Assembly (NCBI RefSeq): GCF_020921035.1
Contig: NC_063156.1
Location: forward strand, 4,898,001-4,962,000
From: Rhodamnia argentea
Lineage: Eukaryota > Streptophyta > Magnoliopsida > Myrtales > Myrtaceae
Direction: 5' to 3'
Length of the DNA stretch: 64,000 nucleotides
The first letter of the stretch is position 1; every line of letters starts with the position of its first letter. Positions 1 through 12,825 of this stretch are shown in pieces. Under the pieces are notes generated by a model. That model saw only the letters and a program-made list of their open reading frames with translations, was not told the origin of the DNA and ran no database searches. The position numbers and the translations under genes are program-made.

Positions 1-135
1 CATCCATAGAATTTGTCAGGATGCTGTGGTAGCATGCATTTGCGTATTGTTTTATTACATTGTGCACGGCTGATTTCAGGGATTGGTATCAGTGTAATGT
101 TTTATTTGACCATGCTTGATTTGAATGTAAAACAG

Positions 136-2285
136 GAGTCTAACGAGGAGTCAAAAACTGTTACAAAAGCCTCTGCTATGAAAGGTAATTGTCTCATTAT
201 GTGGTTGGGGTGATAAGCAGCTTAATCGTGGATGACGATATTTTGCCTTTGAACAAATATGAGGATTGAATGATTTGGTTAATTTGATCTGAATTCCTGA
301 ATACACCCGGCTTGTAACAAGAGTGAAATGTCAAACTTCTTAGCAATCAAAAAGCAGATGGATAAAGATGTGGACGAAGTGGGGAAAACTGCGCGAAATG
401 TGAAAGCAAAACTTGAAGCAATAAACAAAGAGGTACGATTCTACTTACTCTCTTGATATGGGCTACAATTCTCACTAAGCTCATTAACATATTTGCGTTT
501 TTCTTTTCAGAACTTAGCGAATCGGAAGAAACCTGGATGTGAGAAAGGAACAGGAGTTGATAGATCAAGGATGAACATGACAAAGTGCGCCTCTGGTAGC
601 GAGCAGAGCTCACATTTGTCCCTATTGTTCAATACTTGTGTCTGATGGATTAATCAACGGTTTTGTTGTTGCAGCGCGTTAACGAAAAAATTCAAGGAGC
701 TAATGACTGAGTTTCAGGTCTCGTTTTCATTAAACCCGCCTATTGTAGCCAGTCTCTAGCATCAACTTCTCATGTACGATGTATGTTTTCAGACACTAAG
801 ACAAAACATTCAGGATGAGTATCGCGCGGTTGTTGAGAGAAGGGTCATCACGGGTAAGAATCCTCAAGCCCTCATATTGCCAAATCTTCAACATGACAGA
901 TTAAGTCACAGCTACAAGTGTCGGTTTCCTTATACCAATATATATGATGATAACTAATCACGCCATTTTCAACTCTTTGGCACTTCATCATTGGGTAGTC
1001 ACGGGAACCAGACCAGATGAAGAGGTGAGGCTGATCCCTTATGTTCAGATTTGAGTTATTTCTCTATGGATCATGCTGTAATTGGTTAAATCTAATGGGC
1101 TGTGTTAGACAATCGAGCGCCTAATAGAAACGGGTGATGGCGAGCAAATCTTCCAGAAAGCGATTGAAGAAATGGGACGAGGACAGGTAGGTCTTGCATA
1201 TTCACTTTGGGTCTGAGCTGGGACAATATGATCATTTACAGTTTCCCCCGAAGCAAACTCATGTAGGCTTAAGATTTCCATATTTTGCACAACTGAATGT
1301 CATTGGCCACTAACTCTCTAGGTCGTCAATACACTAGAAGAAATTCAGGAGAGACATGATGCGGTACAGGAAATCGAGAAAAAGCTACTTGACTTGCATC
1401 AGGTAATTTCTTCTCTAAGAACGAAGCAAGGATGCTCTAGGCCGATGTGTACTCTAACATTAGTTCCTCTGGTGTTGACAGATTTACTTGGACATGGCAG
1501 TCCTAGTAGAAGCCCAAGGCGAGATCCTAGACAACATTGAGAGTCAGGTTTGCTGCTTCTTCCTGTGTCCTGGAACTGTAACTCACACTACAATGCTATG
1601 AAAAGTTGCTACTCCTTGGAAATTTTAGTTTAGACTTCGTTAAGTATTAATCTACAATGATTGATGTCGACTTAGAGGTTGACTGAGCTCCATGGAACAT
1701 TATCGGTAACGAAGGAAAGCAACATGGAGTAAACAAATCAAAATCGAGCACATTTTAGACGTACTGCGTCGAAATCTTCCGGTATTTTGAGTTTGAGCCA
1801 CAAATTTACAGTTGTGTTAGATAAGATGCAGGAAAACTATTAAGGGGACAGACTAATTTGGCTGGCAGAGGGTGACTGTTAACGAATCTGTTCGATTTAC
1901 TTGCCATGTTTGTTTTGCGACAATTTAATTTTTTTAGAAAGAATGATTCTATAACTCGGTATGACAGCACGAGTCATGAGTTCGAATTGTGATATGCACT
2001 CTTATCGATATTTGGCCTGTTTTCCTGCTATTTGACTCCTGCTATCACATTCACATAAAAATTTGAAGTCCTAACTTGCAAGTGAAGTAATGCTACGATG
2101 CTCAGTAGATCCATCTGGTGCAGGTAACTAATGCAGTGGACCATGTGAACATGGGCACAGATGCTCTCAACACTGCCAAGAACTTGCAGAAGAAGTCGAG
2201 AAAGTGCATGACTATTGCCATCATCTTGCTCCTGGTTATTGCAATCATCATCATACTCTCAATCCTAAAGCCATGGAAGAAGTAA
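136..2285 (+). CDS. SYP132: Qa-SNARE syntaxin, SYP132/SYP131 type (5' part outside window)
   Basis: Plasma-membrane Qa-SNARE that pairs with other SNAREs to fuse secretory vesicles. Exons read from splice sites and protein continuity: 136-184, 344-432, 511-584, 675-717, 793-853, 999-1024, 1109-1186, 1322-1402, 1482-1547, 2124-2285. Together they encode about 242 residues in one frame. The first visible exon reads NEESKTVTKASAMK, which lies around residue 60-75 in this family, so the N-terminus is upstream of base 1. The SNARE helix follows EEIQERHDAV and contains LVEAQGEILDNIE with the zero-layer Gln. A basic KKSRK stretch precedes a C-terminal membrane anchor rich in Ile/Leu and the family ending LKPWKK before TAA. 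Family assignment rests on memory of plant SYP13 sequences; SYP131 and SYP132 are hard to tell apart here. It converges on the isocitrate lyase gene. Confidence 0.93.
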
Positions 2286-2766
2286 ATCACATCAGAAAAA
2301 TTCAATCTTTCCCTTTTCTTTCCCCACTATGTTCTTTCTTTTTCTCATGACTCTGTTTTGATAGTATGATGAAGCTTGTGGGAACTGTGCATTACGTTAT
2401 TGCTCTGCTTCGACTTTACTTTTTCCACCACATTTACGCGATTTCAAATTCTTTGTGAGCATATGTGACTCTATGTATACTTGTGGCAAAATGAAAAGCA
2501 ACTCATTCAAACACTGGAGCAAATTACAATGAACATAAACAGAGTTTGAAGCAGAGTACAAGTTCCAAAAGTTCAGAAGAGAGCTCGAAAAGATTGCTGA
2601 CATGCAACAACTTTATGGCCCCAAAAAACAATGCCCAGAACGACTCAAATGACCTGATTCTAAATTATTTCCCACACATTGTTATTCTACTCCAGTTTCA
2701 CGAAATAAAGAAACTGGCCAATAGTCCCTTGAAATCCCCAATTGACAATAGCCGCATGTAGCTCTC
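2286..2766. other. Convergent intergenic spacer
   Basis: The 481 bases between the syntaxin stop and the isocitrate lyase stop must hold both 3' UTRs. I see AT-rich sequence but no further coding region. Confidence 0.6.
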
Positions 2767-5700
2767 CTACATCCTCGCCTTCGCGACCATGACTGCCCCT
2801 TCTCCGAGCCCCATTGCCCCCGGCCTCGTCCATGATTCTTTGAACTGCTCTTCAGTCACCCCTGCGCGTCACAAAAATTCTTTATCAGCATGAGAAAGGA
2901 CAATCATGTGAAACCAACCGAATTGAATTGCTAAACGCGCAGGATGAAGTGATAATGGAGTTAAAAAGGTGGTCATCTTGCCTTTTCCCATAGCAGCTGT
3001 GGAGGAGATGCCTCCCTGGACAGTCGTGAGGTACCTGTCATAGTAATTAGCACCAGACCACTTCTGATGAGCCAGTGTGTCCACTCCATTGTTCCTCTCC
3101 TCTCTCTGAATCCTCTCCACATAAGCCAGCATTCCTCTCCTCGCGAAATCCTTGGCAAACGTGTCGATCACCAGCGCGTCGGCGTGGAAGCCAGCCAGCG
3201 TGATGAACTGCCAGCAAAATCCTAATTTGGCAATCCTTGGGATGAATTCCCTCATCTGCTCGTCTGTCATTCCTGAAGCGTCCCAGTTAAACGAGGGAGA
3301 GAGATTGTACGCCAACATGGTCTCCGGCTGCACTGACTTCACACCCTCAGCGAAGTTGGTGCACTCCACCAGGTCGGGGCTTGAAGTCTCCATCCAAATG
3401 AGGTCGCAGTGCGGAGCAAAAGACCATCCTCGGACTACTGCCGCCATAACTGACCCCTGGAACCTGTAGAATCCTTCCCGGGTCCTAGCCAAGTCCCAAT
3501 CCCAGAAGAGATTCTTGAGCCCCAGTCGCTCCGCAATCTCGCGGCCTTGCTCGTTGGAGAGGCACTTGTCGAAGCTAGAGTGGTTCATCCACTCGTTCAG
3601 CCGCCTCCTCTTCTCGTCCTCCCCGGCATTTATGTTCCTGATAGCGTCTGTGACGCATTCAGAAAATGTCTTGAGTTGTGCCATGGCTAGCCAATTATCC
3701 TCAAGGGCTTGAAGCTCGGGCCCGGTTTTTCCAGCTGCCATTGCCTCAGCCAAAAGTGAGGCCAAACTCTTCCCTCGGAGGCTTGGGTTGGTGGCACCCA
3801 GTATGAATTGGTGATCTCTAGTGTCCACATTGGTCTGGATCAAAGTCGCTGCAACCGCATCTGTTCTTGCGACCAGGACAGTCTCTACTCCCATAACATC
3901 AAACTGCAACCTCGCAGCCACGAGCCGGTTGATGTGTTCGCTCACCGCAACGAGCACTTTACCAGCCATGTGACCACATTTCTTGGTCACCGAGGATTGG
4001 TCTTCAAGGTGGACTCCGGCTGCACCGCGCTCAACAAAAAGCTTGCACAGCTTGACAGTCGCTGTCGTGCCACCAAATCCAGTGTCGCCATCAGCTATGA
4101 TGGGCTTGAGATAGTCAATGTATTGGGTCCTGGCCCTGTCCTCTCGGCTCATGCTCATCCGCGCCTCTCTCTGCTTACGATCATGGTACTGTTGAGCAAA
4201 GAAAAGGTGTTCGACCTTGTTCGGAACGGTGTCATAGGGATAGTCAGCGAGGTCCGGCCCCGGTTCGTTGGTGGACGTGTGGGTCGACGAGCACTGCCAG
4301 CCAGAGACATAGATCGTGTCCAAGTGCTTGGCCATCATGGTCACTTGTACAGGGTCGAGCGCGCCAAAAGTCCTGGAGGCCGTGCCGTTGGCTTGGTGGG
4401 TCTTCAGAGTTCTCCAGAGCTTCTTCGCCATCTCGTTCGAGCCATAGCTTTGTCTCAGGTTGCCCCGTAGTGCCGCGACGTCTCTAGCAGTGTAGGGACG
4501 CTGGGTTAGCTTGAACCTCTCGGAGTTCCACCATGCCTGCACCTCGGCAACTTCGGCTTCGAACCTCCCTTCTTCCTCCATTATCTATTCAAACATTTCG
4601 ACCATTTTTGTATACTTTTAAGAATCTCGAGTAATATTACATGTCAAGCAATTCTTATTAAGATTCAATATATAGTTTGCAAAGTGTCGTTGTCATTAGA
4701 ATATACTGAATGTGTAGAGTTGGAGAGTGGCAAAATGTGGTGGAAATTCTTCAACATCCCTTAAATTGCTAAAAGATAGAGCAATTCTTTCGATAACTAT
4801 TTTATTTGGAAGTCCCGGAATACTCAACTCTAAGAGCCTATTTGATAACAAACCTGTTTTCAAGAACAATTTCTGATCAAAAATGATTTTTTCTTATTCT
4901 GTTCCTGAGAACATAGAAGTAGAATCTTTTTACTTTTGTTTCTATTCCAAATCTGTTTTCTAGCCACTGATTTGTTCTAGAAAACAGAAAAATTAAGTAA
5001 CGTTAACAAGCACAATTTTTTGTTTTGATTTTTTTCTGTTCCCGGGAACAAAAAGAACAGAAATTAGAGCTTACCAAACAGGCCCTAAGAGTTTTGTGCA
5101 CATCATCATAGAAGTATTCGCATGTACTACTAATTGTTTGAGGCTCAAAACATAACTTGAATTTTACAGAAACAAGCACTAGTATACACATTAATTATCT
5201 TGTTTAGATATGATTGGAGAAACATGAATCTTTAACTGCTATTCTCAGTAGCCAGATATAAAACATCCTATGAAAATTCCGGGACCCACACAGTCTACCA
5301 TTCCGGCCCCCAGACCCAGCCTGGGTGGGGGAGTCGCTCGACCATTCAAAGATGAGAATATGAATGCTTCCTTATACTTTCGAAACAATATAGAATCCCG
5401 AAAAAACGTCATGATATTAGAGCGGAGGCAAGCAAGGGAAGCCCAATGCTCTCCTGAAATTTACAGTAAACCTCTGAGAGGAACGACAATTTTTGTGCAT
5501 CAGATAGCTATCTACGAGGAAACAACGACTTAATAACAGTGCCAAACACGACAGTCAAATGGCAAAAACTGCACATAACAGGTTGCTGCAAGAACAAATT
5601 CATGTCTTCTTTTAGCAATCTCAATTGTAATATTCACTCTCCGAAACATATCAGAGATGAGCAATTGCATGTGCTCACAGCAAAAGATGGTGCTCATGAA

Positions 5701-6130
5701 ATTTTTGTGATGCGCAGCCAAAAAACATTGACATCATAGTAACTATCCTGTCATGTCTACCACCACCAACCAAATGATCTCAACTTTGCATGTGGAGTAT
5801 CCTCACAAAAAAAGCTAAAATGCAGTATTGAATCAGCATATATTAGACAACATATGACCCATTTTAGCTCATTTCCACCAGGGCCAGGAACCCTAAAAGT
5901 TCATCATGTGATTTTCTGAGATCCGTTCCTTGCAAGTTAAGTCTGAAAACACCCACAAATTGCTTGAACCAAAAACAAAATGAAATCTCCGGAATTCAAC
6001 TCAAAATCATCGGTTACAAAACTCTAAGTGCATGCAGATAGAGTGAAGAAGAGAGGCTGAGGAAGACTAGGTCAGGAAGAAGGGTTAAGTAAGGGCTTAC
6101 CATGGAAGGCACTGAGAAAGATGCAGCCAT
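2767..6130 (-). CDS. ICL: Isocitrate lyase (glyoxylate cycle), complete
   Basis: Cleaves isocitrate to glyoxylate and succinate in peroxisomes/glyoxysomes during lipid mobilisation. Three exons: 6101-6130, 2982-4584, 2767-2861 (all minus). The first exon encodes only [10 protein letters not shown] and ends at a GTAAG donor. It joins across about 1.5 kb to an acceptor just before I-M-E-E-E-G, giving the usual plant N-terminus; a start at 4581 would drop 11 residues. The main exon carries the catalytic KKCGH motif near residue 213 and the TIM-barrel signature GDTGFGG. The last intron (2862-2981) has a GC donor and AG acceptor, and reading across it gives [16 protein letters not shown]. The predicted 575 residues match the normal plant length. 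The protein ends AKARM, an ARM peroxisomal targeting tripeptide. The reading frame is intact. An open frame on the opposite strand at 3808-4470 is a shadow of this gene. Confidence 0.96.
4837..5083. mobile_element. hAT-like miniature inverted-repeat element in isocitrate lyase intron 1
   Basis: A 247-bp AT-rich element. Its left end reads CCTATTTGATAA and the reverse complement of its right end GCCTGTTTGGTAA. It is flanked by near-identical 8-bp repeats (tctaagag at 4829-4836 and cctaagag at 5084-5091), the target duplication size of hAT elements. The interior has no coding capacity. It sits harmlessly in the large first intron. Confidence 0.6.
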
Positions 6131-6235
6131 GGCTAGAACTTGGTTTGAGCAAAGGAAGAAAGGGGCCAAGCAATAGTAGTACAGTAAAAAACTATTTGGA
6201 GAAGTTCATGCAAGAGCTCCCTCGAGTCCCCTCAA

Positions 6236-6243
6236 TATTTATA
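6236..6243 (-). promoter_or_regulatory. TATA box of isocitrate lyase
   Basis: TATAAATA on the minus strand, about 106 bases upstream of the ATG at 6130. This is consistent with a leader of roughly 75 bases and supports the distant first exon. Confidence 0.6.
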
Positions 6244-6249
6244 ACCAAG

Positions 6250-9200
6250 AACCGGAGAGATGTTGATCATGGGAAACCAATAAACATGAAAAATTTAACC
6301 GTTCTGAGGATAAGAAAAGAACAAAAACCAAGAAATTTCCACAGCAATTCCCTATTTAAAACTTATCTAGAGATTGCTGATATATATGTTTAATAAAAAA
6401 GGGGGGGAGGGGATTATTATCTTCTTGCAGAAATGGAGGGAAACATGTCTCTTGGGAGCAGATGTTGCGGGGCACGTAAAAGAAGATGGCCTCTCTTCAA
6501 ACATCCTGTGCCACCATGCTTGTCTTCTTCCCATTCCAGCATGGTGCCACCTTTCTCTTTCAATGCCCAACCGCTTCGGTTGTCATATTTTTCTTCTTTG
6601 CTGACAACGTTAGGGTTTGATTAACGATAATCAAAAATTTTATTTTAAATGCTCGGCGATAACCTCGTTAATATAAGGATCTTATTAACGAGTGCTTGTG
6701 GTACTTTTTAAACGTGCTTACTAACACATTCGATTGTCAAAATATCGATCGTGCATGTCACGAAAATAGCCGGTGCATTAGCCCTAAACTATGTCCATTT
6801 GGAAATATTTATTTTAATTTTTTTTATCTCAAACTTATATCTATGTAATATATTTATCCTCGATTAATGTTTCGTCAAATGATTATCTCGCCAAAATAAT
6901 GTCGTTTTCATTTCACTAAAGCTACATAGCATCACGTTAACATTGTAGGCGGGTATAAATTTGAAATTTTTAGTGTCACAAAAAAAAATTAGAGTAAATT
7001 TACCGTAACGTATATAATTTGAAACTTTTGGCCACTTTTTTCTCGGAGATTTATAGCCTCCCTATTTCTTCTGCATCGCGACGGTTGGTCAAGCCGGCAT
7101 TATCTTTTCTAGACCGCCGTCCTGATTCGCGAGCCTTGTGTTCCCAAGAGACCCAAGCTTTGATGTCGCTCTTATCGTTAGCCGAATCGGCATGCAATGT
7201 GCATACCATCTATATCTTTTTGGCCCGACCGAGTAGAACCGTCCCTGAAACAACTTTAGTGTATTTTAGCACCGTCACATCATTAATCAACGTGATCGCT
7301 CATTAGTCTTAAGGATGAACAGTTTCAGGTTCAAGATCGTGGTCGGTCTAAGTTATATCTTGAACCCGAAACCTATCCTATGTCGGAACCGATTCTCTAA
7401 TTTTTTGAACCTAAAATCAATCATGCGTACCACGAAACCTAGTTACAAATTTTAGGATCGGTTTCAAACTCTATTTAGATTCCACTTGTATTCTTAATTG
7501 AATTATTACAGTAAATCATCACTTTTAATGATTATCATTTGATGTTACAATCCATCGACTATAATTCATATTTAAATACTCGAAAAATATAAAGTATCAA
7601 CAAAATAAAAATCTTAATTATAAATATCGTTTGAAATGAAAGTTTAGACTAGTTGTTCCAACTTATACGCTCATCATCAAATGCTACGAAATATCGCAGG
7701 ATTGTACGAACATAAAATAAGGAAAACACAAAGCCTTGTTCTAGTTCACGGGAATCTACCCGTTGAAATTGATTTCTCAAATTTCAAAATCTAAAACCCA
7801 CTCTGCATACTATAAAACTTGAGATCGCATTGGTGCCCATTGGTCTTATCCCGAAATCATGCTCATCCCTATTTGTCATGTATCGCATCGATGGATGACG
7901 CAAAGTAGGGTTAACGTATATTTTATTGATCAGAGAGCAAGGAGATGCCACGTGGATGGCTCTCGCTCTTGACACGAGCTTCCTTGGGACCGTCACACGT
8001 GGGAAAGTTGCATTTCCGAAAGCATAAGGTGTCAAAGCAAGGTGATTTCGGAGGGTTTCGGGCTTAGCCACAACAAATTCAATCCATGCATTGGCCGAGA
8101 GACTCAAGAGAAGTTGGACCGTTATCTGACGCACCAACAAACGCCCACTTTAGATCTGTCTGAAAGCATTTTTTGTCAAAGAGTTTTGTGCAAACTGCGG
8201 GCGTTTTTGCGTGGATGACCAGATAATGACGACAAGTTATGATAACCAGTTTTTTTTTAGACCCCCGAGGACGACAAGGGCCACCTTAAGATAAGCCTGC
8301 CTCTCTCTTGCATGATTTGTTCCTCGTGATCTGATAAAAAAGTTGTGAAAATCATCCGAAAAGATTTGAAACGGGGATTTCCAACGTTGTTACATAAAAT
8401 ATAGGAGAATCACTGTCCACTAATTTAAATTAAATAAAGTGATGGTTTAATATTCAAAATAGTATAACATTTTTCATCCAAAGAAAATGATGAAAATTTG
8501 AGTAGAGCCTTAGATGAAGCACCATTCGCGTTGTTTTTTGTTATTTGTCTACGGAGCAACAAAAATCACGAAGGTATGCGTTTTAACACACATTGTAGGA
8601 TGATTTCCCCAACAACGACGCGAGACTTATCGGGAGATGCTCTCGTCGTTTTTAGTCTTTGTTTTTTTTTTCCATTCTGTCCGTCTGTTTTGATTGAATT
8701 AAGTTAGTTGAAATTGTTTTCACGAGCATCTTTAAATGCGGAGGCTGGAGAGAGAGAGATTAGTTGGGTGATTACATGACATTAATAACGTAAGGTGGGT
8801 GATGTTCCAAGGACGTTGGATTGATTTTGTACGAAAATAATTCACGAGCAAAATCATACACTCGTGGCATGCAAAAAAAAAAAAAAACCTATGCTATCAA
8901 TTTAGAGGGAATTTCGCGAACTAATGAAAGGATTCTTGGGCCGTGGAAAGAGGGGCATGGAGGGGGCAGTCGAATTATTTTGGTGGCATTCAAAGTGAGG
9001 GGATGGGCTCGACCACGTCATGGACATGGGCCACACATACAAAAAAAAAAAAAAAAGGGAAAAGGTTCTGAATCATTATTGCACCGAAAAATATTCTTGA
9101 AGATAAGGAAAAAATCAGCTCATTTGACCGTGAATTTTCAAATTTCAGGACACGATGCCCGCATCAATTTTTAGCCACAAATTGAGGCGCGTCTCTTTCT

Positions 9201-9290
9201 TGGCCTATGTGACGTGAAGAATATATGTGGCTGGCAGTTATGATGGACGGCATTCCTATGTCGGATTAGGTTTTGAGCACTTCGAGGAGA
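6250..9290. other. Gene-free upstream region
   Basis: About 3 kb upstream of isocitrate lyase. It contains A-runs and a stretch around 7310-7480 that looks like dispersed-repeat sequence. Open frames here (for example 7784-8140 minus) have no recognisable motif, and I do not support any gene. Confidence 0.4.
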
Positions 9291-9299
9291 AACGACCTT

Positions 9300-10030
9300 T
9301 TTTTTTTATTTTATTATTTTTAAATCTTTCACAAACTTTTATTTTTTTTCTTTTCTATTTTCCCTTTGGACATTGTTATCTTTTGTGTCTTTGAATTTAA
9401 CCGGCAGCTATTCTCTCCCTGTATCTATACAGATTTTAAACTGATTTTTTTGATTCCGGTGTTCGCCCTCTAATTTTGACTAAAAATCGCCAACCTCACA
9501 GTCCGGTTAGCACCGACCACACCATCATTTTTAAAAAAAAAAATTCTGTTCATTTTTTTTTTAATTTTTCTTCAATGTGTCAACGAGGACTGGCAACACA
9601 TTTGCTAGATATGGCGAGCCGAGGGCATTGTAGCTCTTGCCAGCCTCAGCGAGGGCTCGCGAGTCCTCGCCTAAATTCGGCTAGGCCTGCCACCATCGCC
9701 TACAGCAAGTGAGGGCTTTGTGAGCCTCGCTTAGGGATTGGCAAAGATTGCTAGTCCTTGGTCAGTGGTTAATGGCCCCACTGGCACATTAAAGTGGAAA
9801 AAAAAATAATTCAATAAAAAATTCATATTTTTAAAAAGAAAATTTAAAAAATTGTGTACGTTAAAGATATATAGGTAAAATTAGTGAAGTGGATTACATA
9901 GGCATAACAGGTTCGAGAATAAATTGACAAATCATGAAAAGATTTATGACTCAATCAATATTATTAAAAAATTTAAGATTAAATTATTCGCCGTGCGACT
10001 TGGGCTCTTAAGGATTTTCAATTAGGATGT
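9300..10030. repeat. Degraded inverted-repeat element with GC-rich core
   Basis: AT-rich arms surround a GC-rich core at about 9600-9770 with repeated cgagg/gagcc words. The right arm (9880-10000) has the 'aaattgacaaatcatgaaaag' style seen in the Mutator-like elements elsewhere in the window. The left end is not clear. Confidence 0.4.
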
Positions 10031-10374
10031 GTATCAGTCAATTCAACCAAAATTGACTATCCTATAGGTTTTTTTTTTTTTTCCCAAGACGATTATATAG
10101 TTAGTTGGTCGAAGAATCTATATATGTGTCATTTGATGATAGGCAGGGGGATCGCAGTCTGCTCTATCCGATCGAGGATCCTTATCATATCGAAGCGTAA
10201 AATTGCACGATCGATCTGGTTCTATCTCCATAAAACCAAGCATCCGTTTACTAGTTGGCCCGCCACCCTCAATGCATCAGTCACCTACGGAAACAAATGC
10301 GATCCTTTTGCGCTCTTCGTCGTGCTTATTGGGTTGTTCATAGGATGTGGGATATCTTCTGCTGTTTGAAATTA

Positions 10375-11970
10375 CTTCTAAATCCATTTAAGTCATAAAA
10401 CATTTTAATTTTGCTAATTTAGTTCTAAATCTTTTGAAAATTTATCAATTTAATATTAAACTTTTGACGATTTGTCAATTTAGATCCTCGTTTTGTTCTG
10501 TATTCTAAAGGGGCTTGGGTTTCGTTTAGCATTTGAAATGGGTTTTAGGAAAATGCAAATGCTTTCAACTTAAAGGGGTTTAGGAAATTGCTCATTGCGT
10601 TTGGCAAAAACTCATTTGAAATGGGCCTTGGTTTTACTAGTGTCCGGTAAAAATAACTTTGTAAAGGAACTTTGAATGCAATTTTCTATTTTTTTTATAT
10701 AAAAAATTAACCTTTGTCGGACCGGCAAAGGTTTTAGACAACCGGCAAGCTAGATTTGGTGCCGACGGCCGTTGGCGGACCTCAAGCCGACCCTGCCGAG
10801 GGTCGACCCTGCCGAGGGTAGTGCCACCTAGACGAGGGCCACTTGAGGTCGCTTGAACTAGGAGCCACCACTTGGGGCTCATGCGTTGTGGCCTAAGCAG
10901 CGGCCTTCGCCTGGGCAACCAATCCCTTGTCGGCCCCCCGCCATCTCTCGGCGGGTCCTTGCCTGGAATACTAGATTTGATTCCTCAACGAAGAAGATGA
11001 ATAGTAATAGAGAGGGGTAAAGTCGAAAAAATAGGAAATTAGTGAGGATAGTTTTTGAATGAAAAAAATCTTTTCGCATTTGGCCAAATGTTGAAAGCCC
11101 AATGCCAGGTTTTACCAGCATTAGGCTTTCAGCTTTCCCAAGGTTAGTATTTGGCCCAATGCTGGCTAAAGCTTAACCAAACGCTTCAAAATTCTCCTAA
11201 GGGGCTGTCAGGGCTGAAAGAACTTTAGGAAAGTTGAACCAAGCCCACCTAAAGTCCTTTGGCCAAATTTAAAGGCGTTAGGTAATTTTTTTAGATAGCT
11301 TTTTCCTTTAGCCTAAGGTAGGTTTGGAGGTGCCTTCGAATGTTGTGTTTCCGAAATGCGAATAGACTTTTTCCAATCCCATTTTAGCCTCGCTATATTT
11401 TCATAATCATCAAAATATCCTTGAAAACCCTAACTTTCTCGGCGAAACACCGGCGAGTGGGCAACGAGTGCCCGGCGCCCTCGCTTGGGTTCACACGACC
11501 CCAAGCAGCATTTGCCTAGTTCGCGCTACCTAGTTAACAATCGCTTGGGTCACGCGACTCAGGCCAAGACCCCGATTGACTGTCGGCTTGAGTCGCACGA
11601 CCCACGCCTCACCTGAGGTTGCGTGACCTCAGGGTACCTTGCCTGAGATGGGTGACCTTAAAACAAGGTTGGTGGCAGCAGATTTGGCTCTCCAATAGCT
11701 AGATTTGGCCTTGTTGGAGGCTCGTTGTACTCCTGCTAGCCACTAGTCCTTTGTTGGTTTTGATTTTTTTTTTTTTTAAGAATAAAAGCAAAAGGATATT
11801 GCGGAATGTAATTTTTCCAAACACCATTTAAACCAAAGTTGTATCTCAATATGTTTTTAAAATACGTTTTACCAAGTACTATTTGCATTTCGTAAAACTC
11901 ATTTAACTCAAATGCCTTTGCATTTTCTCAATGACATTCTACCAAAGCTGAACCAAACGTGCCTTTAGTC
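10375..11970. mobile_element. Nested degraded transposon fragments
   Basis: A Mutator-like arm (10375-10500, 'gtcaatttag' repeats) appears to resume at about 11968. It is interrupted by an element starting CTAAAGGGGCTTGGG (about 10515) whose right end reverse-complements to CTAAAGGCACGTTTGG. The insert holds two GC-rich cores (10730-10960 and 11430-11740). No coding region is seen. Boundaries are approximate and I could not find a clean target duplication. Confidence 0.4.
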
Positions 11971-12600
11971 AATTTAGACGTGGCAACCTAGCCAGTACCA
12001 TCTACCATCTGCTGATAGTTTTACGTGGCGCTACCGGCAAAAGAGATGGGAGCATGTGCTGGTGCGCGTGATATCATGTTGGGAGTGCCAGTAACAGTAA
12101 AGGGAGGGGGCAGGAGCCTTGCCTTCCAAGTTTCAAGACTCAATAGTTCAAATCCCTTCCATTTTTCAAGGAAGAAGTGAAGAATTGAAATGGAGGGCCC
12201 CACTCATATAGACCATGTCGTATCGTATTTGGTTGTATTGAGATATTGCTTGTGGGCCAAATTCGTCTAGCAATACGACAATCACCGCAAAATTCTTGTT
12301 TCGGACTTCACAATTGATATCCGTTCCCGAGCTCAAACAGAATTGCCTGATTCGAAAGAGAGAGCTAGCTTGCACCTGTGAATCGGGGCCCGAGCGAGAT
12401 AGAACCGTCCAGTTCGGTCCGGTCCATTTACAGGCCTCTCTTCTAGATATCTAGTTCATCTGAAGCGAAGTCGGTTTCTCGTCCATATGTTTTTTTTTTT
12501 TCAATCAGGACCATCACAATCGCATATCGAATTACATAACACTATAATGACATATTCATATGCACAAGCATTTGAGACTAACACTACATTACACTAGGCT
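11971..12600. other. Spacer, nothing recognised
   Basis: Non-repetitive looking sequence downstream of the R3-MYB gene. No exon or RNA gene found. Confidence 0.4.
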
Positions 12601-12825
12601 TTCCTGCTCGTTTGAGATTTTCCCCTTTTCTTGTTAACTAAAGAAAAACACTACCGAGTACCGGAACATCCGGTTCCCCCCGCCCTCCTTTTTTGCGAAG
12701 AAACTGGAAGATTTTTTCCCCACAAGAGGAGAACCACAAAAAAAAAAAAAAAAAAGTCCCAGAAACTTTTCCTGAAAACTTTCCTTCTCTTAAAAGAGGG
12801 CAGGGAAAAACTTCTCCCAGGACAT

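Noticed and set aside
3808-4470. 220-residue open frame on the plus strand
   Set aside because: It lies wholly antisense to the main isocitrate lyase exon, whose protein is unmistakable; it is a codon-bias shadow.
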